NCBI GenBank assembly: GCA_052379845.1
Contig: JBQTCF010000021.1
Length of the DNA: 64,000 nucleotides
Reading direction: 5' to 3' (one strand)
DNA from: Roseinatronobacter sp052379845
Lineage (GTDB): Bacteria > Pseudomonadota > Alphaproteobacteria > Rhodobacterales > Rhodobacteraceae
The translations under genes and the position numbers were made by a program. Positions 17,881 to 25,880 of the stretch are shown in pieces. Position 1 is the stretch's first letter. Each line of letters begins with the position of its first letter. Under the pieces are notes generated by a model. That model was not told where the DNA came from. It did not search any database and worked only from the letters and a program-made list of their open reading frames with translations.

Positions 17881-18708
17881 TTGAACGAGAACCCCAAATA
17901 CCGTATCTTTCCTGACGCAAGCGAAGACATCCAGCACTGGGACGACATTCCCGATACGGCACAAACGCGCCATCCTGCCTATCGTCTGGCATTTGCCGAC
18001 AAGGATTTCATGCTGCGCGATGAATTGCGCCCTGTGCGGCTGCAACTGGAATTGCTGAAGCCCGAATTGCTGATGAATGAACGCGGTATCCGGTCAACAA
18101 TCGTCATGTTCGGGGGCGCGCGCATTCCCCGCCCCGAAGCTGCCGGGCAGGCCAGCACCCCCACCCTTGCGGGGCTTGCGCGGTTTTATGACGAAGCGCG
18201 CGAATTTGCCCGCCTGATGACATTGCGATCCGTGCAAAGCTACGGGCGCGAGGATGTGATTGCCACAGGCGGCGGCCCCGGTGTGATGGAGGCAGGCAAT
18301 CGCGGTGCCAAGGATGCGGGCGGCATGTCCATTGGCCTGAATATCGTGTTGCCGCATGAACAGGCGCCGAATTCATATGTCACGCCTGACCTGTGCTTCA
18401 ACTTCCATTACTTCGCCATCCGCAAGATGCATTTCCTGATGCGCGCCAAGGCGATTGCAGTGTTTCCGGGCGGGTTTGGCACGCTGGACGAATTGTTTGA
18501 AACGCTGACGCTGATCCAGACAGAACGCATGCGCAAAATGCCCTTCGTGCTGTTCGGGCGCGACTTCTGGCAGAAGATCATCAACTGGGACGCGCTGGCG
18601 GACGCGGGCACCATCAACCCCGAAGACCTGAATTTGTTTCATTTCGTCGAAACTGCGGCCGAGGCGATCGAGATTATCGACACTTTCAAGCCTGACGGGT
18701 GTGATTAA
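17881..18708 (+). CDS. LOG-family protein (TIGR00730-like phosphoribohydrolase)
   Basis: A 275-residue member of the LOG/lysine-decarboxylase-like family. These enzymes release a base from a nucleoside 5'-monophosphate (cytokinin riboside phosphates or AMP). The signature PGGFGTLDE is present, with TGGGPGVMEAGNRGA for phosphate binding. The longer N-terminal extension fits the larger bacterial subtype. The TTG at 17881 is taken as start because GGAGG lies five bases upstream and the divergent dapD promoter region occupies the space before it. Confidence 0.85.
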   Translation: MNENPKYRIFPDASEDIQHWDDIPDTAQTRHPAYRLAFADKDFMLRDELRPVRLQLELLKPELLMNERGIRSTIVMFGGARIPRPEAAGQASTPTLAGLARFYDEAREFARLMTLRSVQSYGREDVIATGGGPGVMEAGNRGAKDAGGMSIGLNIVLPHEQAPNSYVTPDLCFNFHYFAIRKMHFLMRAKAIAVFPGGFGTLDELFETLTLIQTERMRKMPFVLFGRDFWQKIINWDALADAGTINPEDLNLFHFVETAAEAIEIIDTFKPDGCD

Positions 18709-18726
18709 CGAAAAAGGGGCGGATTT

Positions 18727-18955
18727 TGGCCTGAAGCAGACATTGGGAATACCCCAAGGCGCGGCGCAAAGGCCGCAGGCCGCCGCGCCATCGGCGGGCC
18801 GTCCCGCGGCCTGCCGATTACTCTGGTGGCGCGCCAAGCCTTGAAAGTCGGAGTATGCCGCCTGCATAACGTGAACCTCACTGGCGTCGGATCGGCAGAC
18901 CCCGGCCCGCCGACAGCGCGGGCTTTATCCAAGCGCGCAGGGCGGCTTCAGGCCA
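18727..18955 (-). repeat. Intergenic repeat copy C with terminal inverted repeats
   Basis: A 229-base element in the opposite orientation to copies A and B and very close to copy A in sequence. Its ends are TGGCCTGAAGC (18727-18737) and GCTTCAGGCCA (18945-18955). Three T residues flank both ends (18724-18726 and 18956-18958), which could be a short target duplication or chance. It lies between the 3' ends of two convergent genes. Confidence 0.85.
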
Positions 18956-18990
18956 TTTCCAACAACCTTGCACCATAAGCCAGCATTTCG

Positions 18991-19416
18991 CTAGCCCTTG
19001 GCCAACTGTTCCAGTGTCGGGCGGAAGGGTTCCAGCGCGTAGCCGAACTTCGCGGGAATTGCGATCAACTCATCCGTGGGGCGCGTGCCTGCCTGGCTAA
19101 GCGCCCAAACAATCGAAGACCGGTTGCCCGACGCGCAATAAGCCAGCACCGGGCCAGTGCTGGCTTTCAGCGCGTCCCCTTGCGCGGTGACATTCTCCAT
19201 GGTGATGGCCCCGCCCACCACCGGATTGACCACAAACTGCAAACCCGCCGCTTCCACCGCGCGGCGCAGGGCGTCGGCCTGCACCTCCGGGGGAATTTCG
19301 CCATCGGGGCGGTTACAGATAACCGTGGTAAACCCTGCCTCGGCGATGGTGGCCACATCATCAGGGGTAATCTGGGGCGATACGGCGTAGGTGTCGGTCA
19401 GGTGTCGAATGTCCAT
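18991..19416 (-). CDS. DUF442/TIGR01244-family sulfurtransferase or phosphatase-like protein
   Basis: A 141-residue protein of the DUF442 family, related to rhodanese and dual-specificity phosphatases. The active-site loop is YCASGNRSS with one cysteine. It corresponds to the N-terminal half of the BLH protein of Xylella and Agrobacterium, in which this domain is fused to a persulfide dioxygenase. Here it is a separate gene at the distal end of the same operon. The start at 19416 has AGGAG six bases upstream. A role in moving sulfane sulfur is likely. Confidence 0.87.
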   Translation of the reverse strand: MDIRHLTDTYAVSPQITPDDVATIAEAGFTTVICNRPDGEIPPEVQADALRRAVEAAGLQFVVNPVVGGAITMENVTAQGDALKASTGPVLAYCASGNRSSIVWALSQAGTRPTDELIAIPAKFGYALEPFRPTLEQLAKG

Positions 19417-19434
19417 CAACTGCTCCTGCAAGGG

Positions 19435-19869
19435 TCAAACTGCGGCAAGTTTATCTATGCGCATACGAAGTGGTGGTGTGACCAGCATACCCGCGATCAT
19501 GGCAAGGATAAAGACGATCCCGCCTGTCCCCCCCCAACTAAGCGATGCAATCGCAGGACCAGGGCACAACCCCACCAGCCCCCAGCCCGCGCCAAACAGC
19601 ACTGACCCCACAACAAGGTTATGGCCCAGCCGCGGGTCCGGGCGCGCCGGAAAAGGCAGGCCAACCAGCGATTGCGCCCGCCGCGTGGTCATGTTCCACG
19701 CCACCAGCATGGGCAGAATTGCCCCGCCCAGCACGAATGCCAGCGTCGGGTCCCATGCGCCGAAAATGTCCAGCCAGCCCTGAACCTTGGTTGTGTCGGT
19801 CATGCCCGACACCAGCAAACCCGCACCAAACAGCCCGCCAGACGCGGCGGCAAGCAACAGACGTTTCAT
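19435..19869 (-). CDS. YeeE/YedE-family membrane protein, second half (DUF6691 / PmpB-like)
   Basis: A 144-residue inner-membrane protein with about four hydrophobic segments and the conserved FGAGWGLVGLCPGPAIA loop with a cysteine. It is the partner of the upstream gene: the two together equal one full YeeE/YedE (TsuA-like) transporter of sulfur compounds. Its ATG overlaps the upstream stop codon by one base (TGATG), so the products are made together, probably in equal amounts. Confidence 0.88.
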   Translation of the reverse strand: MKRLLLAAASGGLFGAGLLVSGMTDTTKVQGWLDIFGAWDPTLAFVLGGAILPMLVAWNMTTRRAQSLVGLPFPARPDPRLGHNLVVGSVLFGAGWGLVGLCPGPAIASLSWGGTGGIVFILAMIAGMLVTPPLRMRIDKLAAV

Positions 19870-20300
19870 CAGATCACCCCCAGAAGGTGGCGAAACAGCA
19901 CCATCACGATACCGCCTGCCAGCAGATAGAACACTGTCGACACGATCCCGCGCAGGGAAAACCGCGAAATGCCGCACACCCCGTGACCGGATGTGCAGCC
20001 ATTGGCCAGCCTTGTGCCAATGCCCACCAGCAGCCCGCCTGCAACCACAATCCACAGGTTGCTGGTGATGTTGGTCGTCACCTCGACGGTATAGAAGGGC
20101 AGCAGAAGCGCGGGCACCACCACCAGCGCCGCCAGAAAGGCCAGCCGTTCATCCCAGTTGGACAAGCCGCTGCGGTCCACAAGGCCGCCGATAATGCCGC
20201 TTGCCCCCATGATGCGCCCGTTGCCCAGCAGAAATATGGCCGCAGACACCCCAATCATCAGGCCGCCCGCAAGGCCCCATATCCAGTCTGTTTCAATCAT
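19869..20300 (-). CDS. YeeE/YedE-family membrane protein, first half (PmpA-like)
   Basis: A 143-residue inner-membrane protein with about four hydrophobic segments and the family signature LANGCTSGHGVCG, whose cysteines are thought to relay sulfur across the membrane. It is the first of the split transporter pair, located between the dioxygenase gene and its partner. Such pairs are under control of sulfide-responsive repressors in other bacteria (BigR operon). Confidence 0.9.
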   Translation of the reverse strand: MIETDWIWGLAGGLMIGVSAAIFLLGNGRIMGASGIIGGLVDRSGLSNWDERLAFLAALVVVPALLLPFYTVEVTTNITSNLWIVVAGGLLVGIGTRLANGCTSGHGVCGISRFSLRGIVSTVFYLLAGGIVMVLFRHLLGVI

Positions 20301-20324
20301 GTTATATGTCCTGTTCGCATGGAA

Positions 20325-20348
20325 GCGCGGCAGATGTGACTGCCGCGC
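20325..20348 (-). terminator. Intercistronic hairpin in the sulfide operon
   Basis: A perfect 9-pair stem GCGCGGCAG/CTGCCGCGC (20325-20333 with 20340-20348) with a six-base loop, between the dioxygenase stop and the transporter start. No T-tract follows on the minus strand, so it more probably tunes downstream expression or mRNA stability than ends transcription. Confidence 0.5.
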
Positions 20349-20372
20349 CTGTATCTGTAATGTTTGTTGGAA

Positions 20373-21236
20373 TCAAAGCTTGTTGACGGGCACTTTCAGA
20401 TAGACCGTGCCGTTTTCTTCGGCGGGCGGCATCTGGCCTGCGCGCATATTCACCTGCAGCGATGGCACAATCAGGCGCGGCATGGCCAGTTGTGCGTCGC
20501 GTTCATTGCGGGCACGCACGAAATCGTCCTTGGACTTGCCTTCGCCCACATGTTTGTTCAGGCGCTTTTGTGCGCCCACGGTGGTTTCCCATGCATAGGT
20601 GTCGCGCCCTTCGGCCTTGTAGTCATGGCCCACAAAAATGCGCGTCTCATCTGGCAGGGACAGGATTTTCTGCACCGAGTCCCACATCGTGTCCGCTGAC
20701 CCGCCGGGGAAATCGCACCGTGCCGTGCCGAAATCGGGCATGAACAATGTGTCGCCCACGAAGGCCGCGTCACCGATCACATAGGTCAGGCAGGCAGGCG
20801 TATGGCCGGGGGTGTGCATGACGTCGCCGCGCATCTGGCCAATATGGAAGCTGTCGCCATGTTTGAACAGCGCGTCAAATTGCGACCCGTCGCGCTGGAA
20901 CTCGGTGCCTTCATTGAACACCTTGCCGAATGTGTCCTGCACCACGCGGATATTTTCGCCAATGGCAATCTTGCCGCCCACACGTTCCTGAATATAGGGC
21001 GCGGCGGACAGGTGGTCGGCATGGACATGGGTTTCCAGCAGCCATTCCACTTCATAGCCCTTGTCGCGCACAAAGGCGACAACCGCATCGGCAGACCGCG
21101 TGTCTGTCCGGCCAGAGGCATAGTCGAAATCCAGAACCGAATCCACGATTGCGCATTTCGCACTGTTGGGGTCGCGCACCACATAGGTAACTGTAAAGGT
21201 GGCTTCGTCAAAAAAGGCGGTGACTTCGGGGGCCAT
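20373..21236 (-). CDS. ETHE1/BLH-like persulfide dioxygenase (metallo-beta-lactamase fold)
   Basis: A 287-residue cytoplasmic metal-dependent hydrolase-fold protein with THVHADHLSAAPY (HxHxDH), HTPGHTPACLTY and VGHDY, the iron ligands of ETHE1-type persulfide dioxygenases. These oxidise glutathione persulfide to sulfite. It is the first gene of the four-gene sulfide operon. The start at 21236 (MAPEVTAFFDE) has GGAG eight bases upstream; the earlier ATG at 21257 has no such site. The product sulfite could be handled by SorAB encoded about 9 kb away. Confidence 0.9.
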   Translation of the reverse strand: MAPEVTAFFDEATFTVTYVVRDPNSAKCAIVDSVLDFDYASGRTDTRSADAVVAFVRDKGYEVEWLLETHVHADHLSAAPYIQERVGGKIAIGENIRVVQDTFGKVFNEGTEFQRDGSQFDALFKHGDSFHIGQMRGDVMHTPGHTPACLTYVIGDAAFVGDTLFMPDFGTARCDFPGGSADTMWDSVQKILSLPDETRIFVGHDYKAEGRDTYAWETTVGAQKRLNKHVGEGKSKDDFVRARNERDAQLAMPRLIVPSLQVNMRAGQMPPAEENGTVYLKVPVNKL

Positions 21237-21283
21237 GGTGGGTTCTCCGTTTTTCATGTCTTGTCCCCAATATAGTCACCACA

Positions 21284-21309
21284 AAACATATTGCAATAAT
21301 AGAATGTTT
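21284..21309. promoter_or_regulatory. Candidate operator for a BigR/SqrR-type repressor
   Basis: An AT-rich inverted repeat, AAACAT (21284-21289) and ATGTTT (21304-21309), just upstream of the persulfide dioxygenase gene. Within it, ATTG-N8-GAAT (21290-21305) differs by one base from the ATTC-N8-GAAT motif that I recall for the sulfide-responsive ArsR-family repressor SqrR/BigR. No ArsR-type gene lies next to this operon in the window. Confidence 0.5.
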
Positions 21310-21327
21310 ATTTATCCACGCCCCCAC

Positions 21328-22446
21328 TTACACTTTCAGCGCCATGGACGGGGACAACACGTCAATCCCCTGCGCCTTGCCAACAGCGTAATACGTCAGA
21401 TGTCCAGCATGGGTGTTCAGACCAGCCAGAAAATGCGCGTCATCCTCGCAGGCCTGCCGCCACCCTTTATTGGCCAGCGCCAGCATGAAGGGCATGGTGG
21501 CATTGCCCAGCGCAAGGGTCGAACTGCGCGCCACGGCACCGGGCATATTGGCCACGCAATAATGCATGATGCCATCAACGTCATAAATTGGGTCGGCATG
21601 TGTGGTCGGGCGCGAGGTTTCAAAACACCCGCCCTGATCAATCGCCACATCCACCAGCGCCGCGCCGGGCTTCATGTCTGACAGTTGCGCGCGGGTAATC
21701 AGCTTGGGGGCTTCGGCACCGGGGATCAGCACTGCCCCAATGACCATATCGGCCTGTTCGACCAGTTCAGCCGTGTTGCCCCTGGACGCATAGCTGGTTT
21801 TGAACACCCGGCCAAACACATCATCCAGATGGCGCAGCCGCGAAAGCGACATGTCCAGCACGGTGACATCCGCGCCCATTCCTGCCGCAATGCGCGCAGC
21901 ATGGGTGCCCACAACGCCGCCGCCGATCACAACCACCCGCGCAGGCGCAACACCGGGCACGCCGCCCATCAGCACGCCGCGCCCGCCATTGGCCTTTTGC
22001 AAGGTCCACGCGCCCACCTGCGGGGCCAGCCGCCCCGCCACCTCGGACATGGGGGCCAGCAGCGGCAGGCCACCTGCGCGGTCCGTCACAGTTTCATAGG
22101 CAATGGCCGTCACGCCACTGTCCAGCAAATCGCGGGTTTGCGGCGCATCGGGGGCCAGGTGCAGATAGGTGAACAACACCTGCCCTTCGCGCAATTGCGC
22201 CCGCTCGCCCGGCTGCGGTTCCTTGACCTTGACCACCAGTTCCGCGCGGGCAAAGATTTCTTCTGCCGTGTCCACAACCTGCGCGCCCGCCGCAAGGTAG
22301 GCGCCATCGTCAAACCCCGCGCCCTGTCCGGCGCCGGTTTCAACAATTACGTCATGGCCATGCGCAAGCGCTTCTTGCGCGGCAACCGGCGTCAGGCCGA
22401 CACGGTATTCCTGCGGCTTTATTTCTTTTGGGCACCCAATCAACAT
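21328..22446 (-). CDS. ald: Alanine dehydrogenase
   Basis: NAD-dependent interconversion of L-alanine with pyruvate and ammonia. Full length at 372 residues. MLIGCPKEIKPQEYRVGLTP is the family N-terminus, FTYLHLAPD contains the catalytic histidine, and VVIGGGVVGTHAARIAAGMGA is the NAD-binding loop. It is divergent from an Lrp/AsnC regulator, an arrangement typical of AldR-controlled ald genes. Confidence 0.96.
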   Translation of the reverse strand: MLIGCPKEIKPQEYRVGLTPVAAQEALAHGHDVIVETGAGQGAGFDDGAYLAAGAQVVDTAEEIFARAELVVKVKEPQPGERAQLREGQVLFTYLHLAPDAPQTRDLLDSGVTAIAYETVTDRAGGLPLLAPMSEVAGRLAPQVGAWTLQKANGGRGVLMGGVPGVAPARVVVIGGGVVGTHAARIAAGMGADVTVLDMSLSRLRHLDDVFGRVFKTSYASRGNTAELVEQADMVIGAVLIPGAEAPKLITRAQLSDMKPGAALVDVAIDQGGCFETSRPTTHADPIYDVDGIMHYCVANMPGAVARSSTLALGNATMPFMLALANKGWRQACEDDAHFLAGLNTHAGHLTYYAVGKAQGIDVLSPSMALKV

Positions 22447-22488
22447 TCTGAACCTCCCTTTTTCCTATAGCGACACAATAATCGCCGT

Positions 22489-22500
22489 ATTCGGGTGAAT
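22489..22500. promoter_or_regulatory. Small palindrome between ald and lrp
   Basis: ATTC-N4-GAAT (22489-22500) lies in the divergent intergenic region just before the lrp promoter. It could be a binding site for the adjacent Lrp-type regulator. Confidence 0.3.
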
Positions 22501-22502
22501 TC

Positions 22503-22531
22503 TTGACATTTCCGCGCATGAAGCGCTAAAC
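22503..22531 (+). promoter_or_regulatory. Sigma-70-type promoter of the Lrp gene
   Basis: TTGACA (22503-22508), a 17-base spacer, then CTAAAC (22526-22531), located 54 bases before the ATG of the Lrp/AsnC gene. Confidence 0.6.
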
Positions 22532-22584
22532 GACGACAGATTTTCGCGCCAACAGCCCCTTTTTCGGAACAGGATTGCGCTGCG

Positions 22585-23043
22585 ATGCAGCTAGACGACA
22601 CCGACCGCCGCATTCTGCGTGTCTTGCAAAAACAAGGGCGCGTGACGAATGCGGAACTGGCCGAACTGGTCAACCTGTCGCCATCAGCATGCCACAGGCG
22701 GGTGCAGCGGCTGGAAGCGGACGGTATTATTGCAGGCTATGTCGCGCTGCTGGACCGCAAGCGCATTGGCCGCGCAACAGTGGTGTTTGTGGAAATCAAA
22801 CTGTCAGGGCAAAGCGATGAAATTCTGGACGCGTTCGAACGCGAAGTGGCGCGTGTGCCCGACATTGTGGAATGCCACCTGATGGCAGGAACGGCAGATT
22901 ATTTACTGAAGGTCATTGCCGCTGACAGCGACGATTTCGCGCGCATTCATCGCCGCCACTTAAGCCGGTTGCCCGGTGTGGTGCAGATGCAATCTTCCTT
23001 TGCGTTGCGCAATGTGGTCCAGACAACGGCCATCGACATATGA
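22585..23043 (+). CDS. Lrp/AsnC-family transcriptional regulator (AldR-like)
   Basis: A 152-residue leucine-responsive-type regulator. The N-terminal helix-turn-helix is VTNAELAELVNLSPSACHRRVQRLEADG and the C-terminal RAM effector domain includes VECHLMAGTADYLLKV. The position divergent to ald suggests that it activates or represses ald in response to alanine. Confidence 0.93.
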   Translation: MQLDDTDRRILRVLQKQGRVTNAELAELVNLSPSACHRRVQRLEADGIIAGYVALLDRKRIGRATVVFVEIKLSGQSDEILDAFEREVARVPDIVECHLMAGTADYLLKVIAADSDDFARIHRRHLSRLPGVVQMQSSFALRNVVQTTAIDI

Positions 23044-23094
23044 CCACGGGCCGCGCCAGTCGCCGCCCGTGATGGAATGCACACAGCGCGGGCG

Positions 23095-23478
23095 TCACCG
23101 CGCCTTCAGGGAATCCCGAATTTCGATCAGAAGTTCCTCGGTCGTGGGGCCTTTGGGGGCTTCGGGTGCAGGCGCTTCGGGTTTGCGGCCCAGCGCGCTG
23201 ATGCGGTTCACGGTTCTGACCAGCAGGAACACAACCCATGCCACGATCAGGAACTTGATGACCGCGTTGATGAAATTGCCGATCATGAACTGGGCCTCGC
23301 CCAGCCCGAAGCTGACAGCGCTGAAATCAACACCGCCCACGAAAATACCGATAAGCGGGTTCACCAGATCATCCACCAGTGATGTGACAATCGCCGTGAA
23401 GGCCGCGCCGATAATGATACCCACAGCCATATCCATGACATTGCCGCGCGTGATGAAGGTTCTGAACTCTTTAAGCAT
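23095..23478 (-). CDS. mscL: MscL, large-conductance mechanosensitive channel
   Basis: A 127-residue homopentameric inner-membrane channel that opens under membrane tension to protect against hypo-osmotic shock. The conserved N-terminus MLKEFRTFITRGNVMDMAVGI and the first helix with GAAFTAIVTSLVDDLVNP are clear, as are the second helix (FLIVAWVVFLLVRTVN) and the charged C-terminal bundle. AGGAG lies upstream of the ATG. Confidence 0.96.
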   Translation of the reverse strand: MLKEFRTFITRGNVMDMAVGIIIGAAFTAIVTSLVDDLVNPLIGIFVGGVDFSAVSFGLGEAQFMIGNFINAVIKFLIVAWVVFLLVRTVNRISALGRKPEAPAPEAPKGPTTEELLIEIRDSLKAR

Positions 23479-23682
23479 TCGTTTCTCCTGTTACCAAACC
23501 CTTATGCTTATGCACTGGCACAGACCGCGCGGGAAGGCCGGATTAACCAGTTATGTGGCAAAATCAGGGCCTATGACCACGCTATCATTTGCACAAACGC
23601 GTTTTCCCCGCGACGGATATTGCGAGGGCGCGCGTTCTGTGGCAAGGAACTGTTACGCAAACCAAACTGGAAAGTTCAGTAG

Positions 23683-24336
23683 ATGCCGGATTACGCAGCG
23701 CGCCGCACCATCATGGTTGATACCCAAGTGCGCCCCTCGGATGTCACAAAATTCCCCATCATCGACGCCATGCTGCGCACCCCGCGCGAAGTGTTTGTGC
23801 CAGATACGCTGCGCGAAACAGCCTATATGGGTGAAAACATCCCCTTGGGCGACGGGCGCGTTCTGCTTGACCCGCGCACATTCGCAAAAATGCTGGATGC
23901 GCTGGCGCTGACGCCGGGGGAACTGGTGCTGGATATTGGCTGCGGGTCGGGGTATTCTGCGGCCATTGTGGCATTGATTGCCCAAGCTGTGGTCGCTGTT
24001 GAATGCGACGATGCGCTGGCCCATGACGCCGAAACGGTTTTGCCGCAGGTTGGCGCAGAAGCCGTGATCCTGCACAAAGGCCCGCTGACAGAGGGCGCGC
24101 CCGATCACGCCCCTTATGATGCCATGATCGTGCAAGGCGGTGTGTCAGAATTTCCCCAAACCCTTGTCGGGCAATTGCGCGAAGGCGGGCGTGTGATCTG
24201 CCTGTTCATGGAAGGGCAATTGGGGGTTGTGCGCCTTGGTGTGCGTCAGGGCGATCAGATTGCATGGCGTGATGTGTTCAACGCCGCCGCCCCCGTGTTG
24301 CCGGGATTTGAAAAACAGGAAGCCTTCACTTTCTGA
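23683..24336 (+). CDS. Protein-L-isoaspartate O-methyltransferase family protein
   Basis: A 217-residue SAM-dependent methyltransferase. LVLDIGCGSGYSAAIVA is the SAM-binding loop and the family N-terminus (RRTIMVDTQVRPSDVTKFPIIDAML) matches the Rhodobacteral PCMT-like group found just upstream of tolC. The classical enzyme repairs isoaspartyl residues. This subgroup lacks some canonical substrate residues as far as I can judge, so the substrate is less certain. Confidence 0.88.
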   Translation: MPDYAARRTIMVDTQVRPSDVTKFPIIDAMLRTPREVFVPDTLRETAYMGENIPLGDGRVLLDPRTFAKMLDALALTPGELVLDIGCGSGYSAAIVALIAQAVVAVECDDALAHDAETVLPQVGAEAVILHKGPLTEGAPDHAPYDAMIVQGGVSEFPQTLVGQLREGGRVICLFMEGQLGVVRLGVRQGDQIAWRDVFNAAAPVLPGFEKQEAFTF

Positions 24337-24339
24337 CCG

Positions 24340-24367
24340 GATCGGGCGGCGCTGAATTCGCCCGATC
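24340..24367 (+). terminator. Hairpin between the methyltransferase gene and tolC
   Basis: GATCGGGCG (24340-24348) pairs with CGCCCGATC (24359-24367) around a 10-base loop, immediately after the methyltransferase stop. There is no T-tract, so it may attenuate rather than terminate. Confidence 0.5.
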
Positions 24368-24399
24368 AAGATACTCGAGCAAAGCTTGAAAGGGCAGAA

Positions 24400-25782
24400 A
24401 TGTTCAGACCCACACTTACCGCATTGGCCATTGCCTGCAGCACCGCACTGTCCGGGGCACCCGCGGCCGCACAATCGCTGGCCGACACTTTCATAACCGC
24501 CTATCAGAATTCGGACCTTCTGGAACAAAACCGCGCGGTTTTGCGCGCCGCAGATGAAGATGTGGCGCTGGCCGTGGCGTCGCTGCGCCCGGTCCTGAAT
24601 TTTGTGGCCCAAGCCCGCGGGCAGAAACAAAGCGCAGGCCAGCAGCGCGAATCCCTGACCGCCTCGGTCAATCTGTCAGCCGAAATTACACTGGTGGATT
24701 TTGGGCGCGGCGCGCTGGCGCGTCAATCCGCCGAAGCGCTGGTCATGGGCACACGGCAGGCGCTTTTGAATGTTGAACAACAGGTCTTGCTGGATGCCGC
24801 GCGCGCCTTCATGGATGTGCGCAGCGCCGTGGAAACCGTAGCCTTGCGGCAAACCACGATGCGCCTGACGCAACAGGAACTGAACGCCGCGCAGGAACGG
24901 TTTGAACTGGGCGAGATTACGCGCACAGATGTGTCGCTGGCTGAAGCCCGCCTTGCCGCCGCGCGCAGCCAGCTTGCCGCCGCCGAAGGGGATCTGGCTG
25001 TCGCCCGCGAGGAATATAAACTGGTCACCGGGCGTCACCCCGGACAGTTGCGCCAGCCCCCCGCCCTGCCCGCGCTGCCCGCCACGCTGCAGGCCGCGCA
25101 GGAGATTGCGCGCCTGACGCACCCATCGGTCAAACAGGCCCAGTTCGAGGTGACGGCCGCCGAACTGAACGCCGAACGCACTGCCGCGCAACGCCATGGC
25201 AGCGTCACAGCTGATGCCAGTGTGGGGGTCACCACCGATCTGCTCAATAGCGGGCCGGCCACGCGCTCTGCATCAGCCGGGGTGCAGTATCGCCGCCCGT
25301 TGTATCAGGGGGGTGCAATCAGCGCCCAGCACCGTCAGGCATTGGCACGCCGGGATGCCGCACGTTCCGGCCTGCACCGCAGCGTTGCGCAGGTTTTGCA
25401 AAATGTCGCTGTGCAATGGGCCAATCTGGATGTGGCCCGCGCGCGTATTGCCGCAGGCCAGCAACAAGTGCGCGCTGCCCAAAGCGCCTTTGACGGAACA
25501 CGCGAAGAAGCCCGCCTTGGGGCGCGCACCACGCTGGATGTGCTGAACGCCGAAAACGACCTGATGGACGCGCGCACAGTGCTGTTGCAATCGCAAGCCA
25601 GTGTGCAGGTGGCCAGCTACGGGTTGATGGCGGCCATGGGCTTGTTGACAGTGGATCATCTGCGCCTGGGCATTCCGACCTATGACCCGGAAGCGTATTT
25701 CAACGCAGTGCGCAACGCCCCTGTCACATCGCAGCAAGGCGAGGCGCTGGACCGCGTTCTGCAGGCGATCGGGCGGGAATAA
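24400..25782 (+). CDS. tolC: TolC-family outer-membrane efflux channel
   Basis: A 460-residue outer-membrane protein with a signal peptide (MFRPTLTALAIACSTALSGAPAAAQ) and two outer-membrane-efflux-protein repeats. Long coiled helices contain LGEITRTDVSLAEARLAAAR and LGARTTLDVLNAENDL, the paired motif of TolC. It forms the exit duct for type I secretion and drug efflux. It follows the methyltransferase gene, a conserved pair. A hairpin overlaps its stop codon. Confidence 0.94.
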   Translation: MFRPTLTALAIACSTALSGAPAAAQSLADTFITAYQNSDLLEQNRAVLRAADEDVALAVASLRPVLNFVAQARGQKQSAGQQRESLTASVNLSAEITLVDFGRGALARQSAEALVMGTRQALLNVEQQVLLDAARAFMDVRSAVETVALRQTTMRLTQQELNAAQERFELGEITRTDVSLAEARLAAARSQLAAAEGDLAVAREEYKLVTGRHPGQLRQPPALPALPATLQAAQEIARLTHPSVKQAQFEVTAAELNAERTAAQRHGSVTADASVGVTTDLLNSGPATRSASAGVQYRRPLYQGGAISAQHRQALARRDAARSGLHRSVAQVLQNVAVQWANLDVARARIAAGQQQVRAAQSAFDGTREEARLGARTTLDVLNAENDLMDARTVLLQSQASVQVASYGLMAAMGLLTVDHLRLGIPTYDPEAYFNAVRNAPVTSQQGEALDRVLQAIGRE

Positions 25783-25790
25783 TCCCGCCC
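25771..25790 (+). terminator. Hairpin spanning the tolC stop codon
   Basis: GGGCGGGA (25771-25778) and TCCCGCCC (25783-25790) form a perfect 8-pair stem with loop ATAA, so that the TAA stop codon lies in the loop and stem. No T-tract follows. Confidence 0.45.
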
Positions 25791-25880
25791 CTGTGACCGC
25801 TGCACAAGCTGTTGTGATTTGCTGTTACGGCGCGACATGTCATGCTTTGGGGCGCAATCCCCGAAACAAGTAGGACAGAC

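Noticed and set aside
23095..23478. Plus-strand frame overlapping mscL as a separate gene
   Set aside because: The minus-strand product is a canonical MscL; the plus-strand frame is a shadow with no motif.
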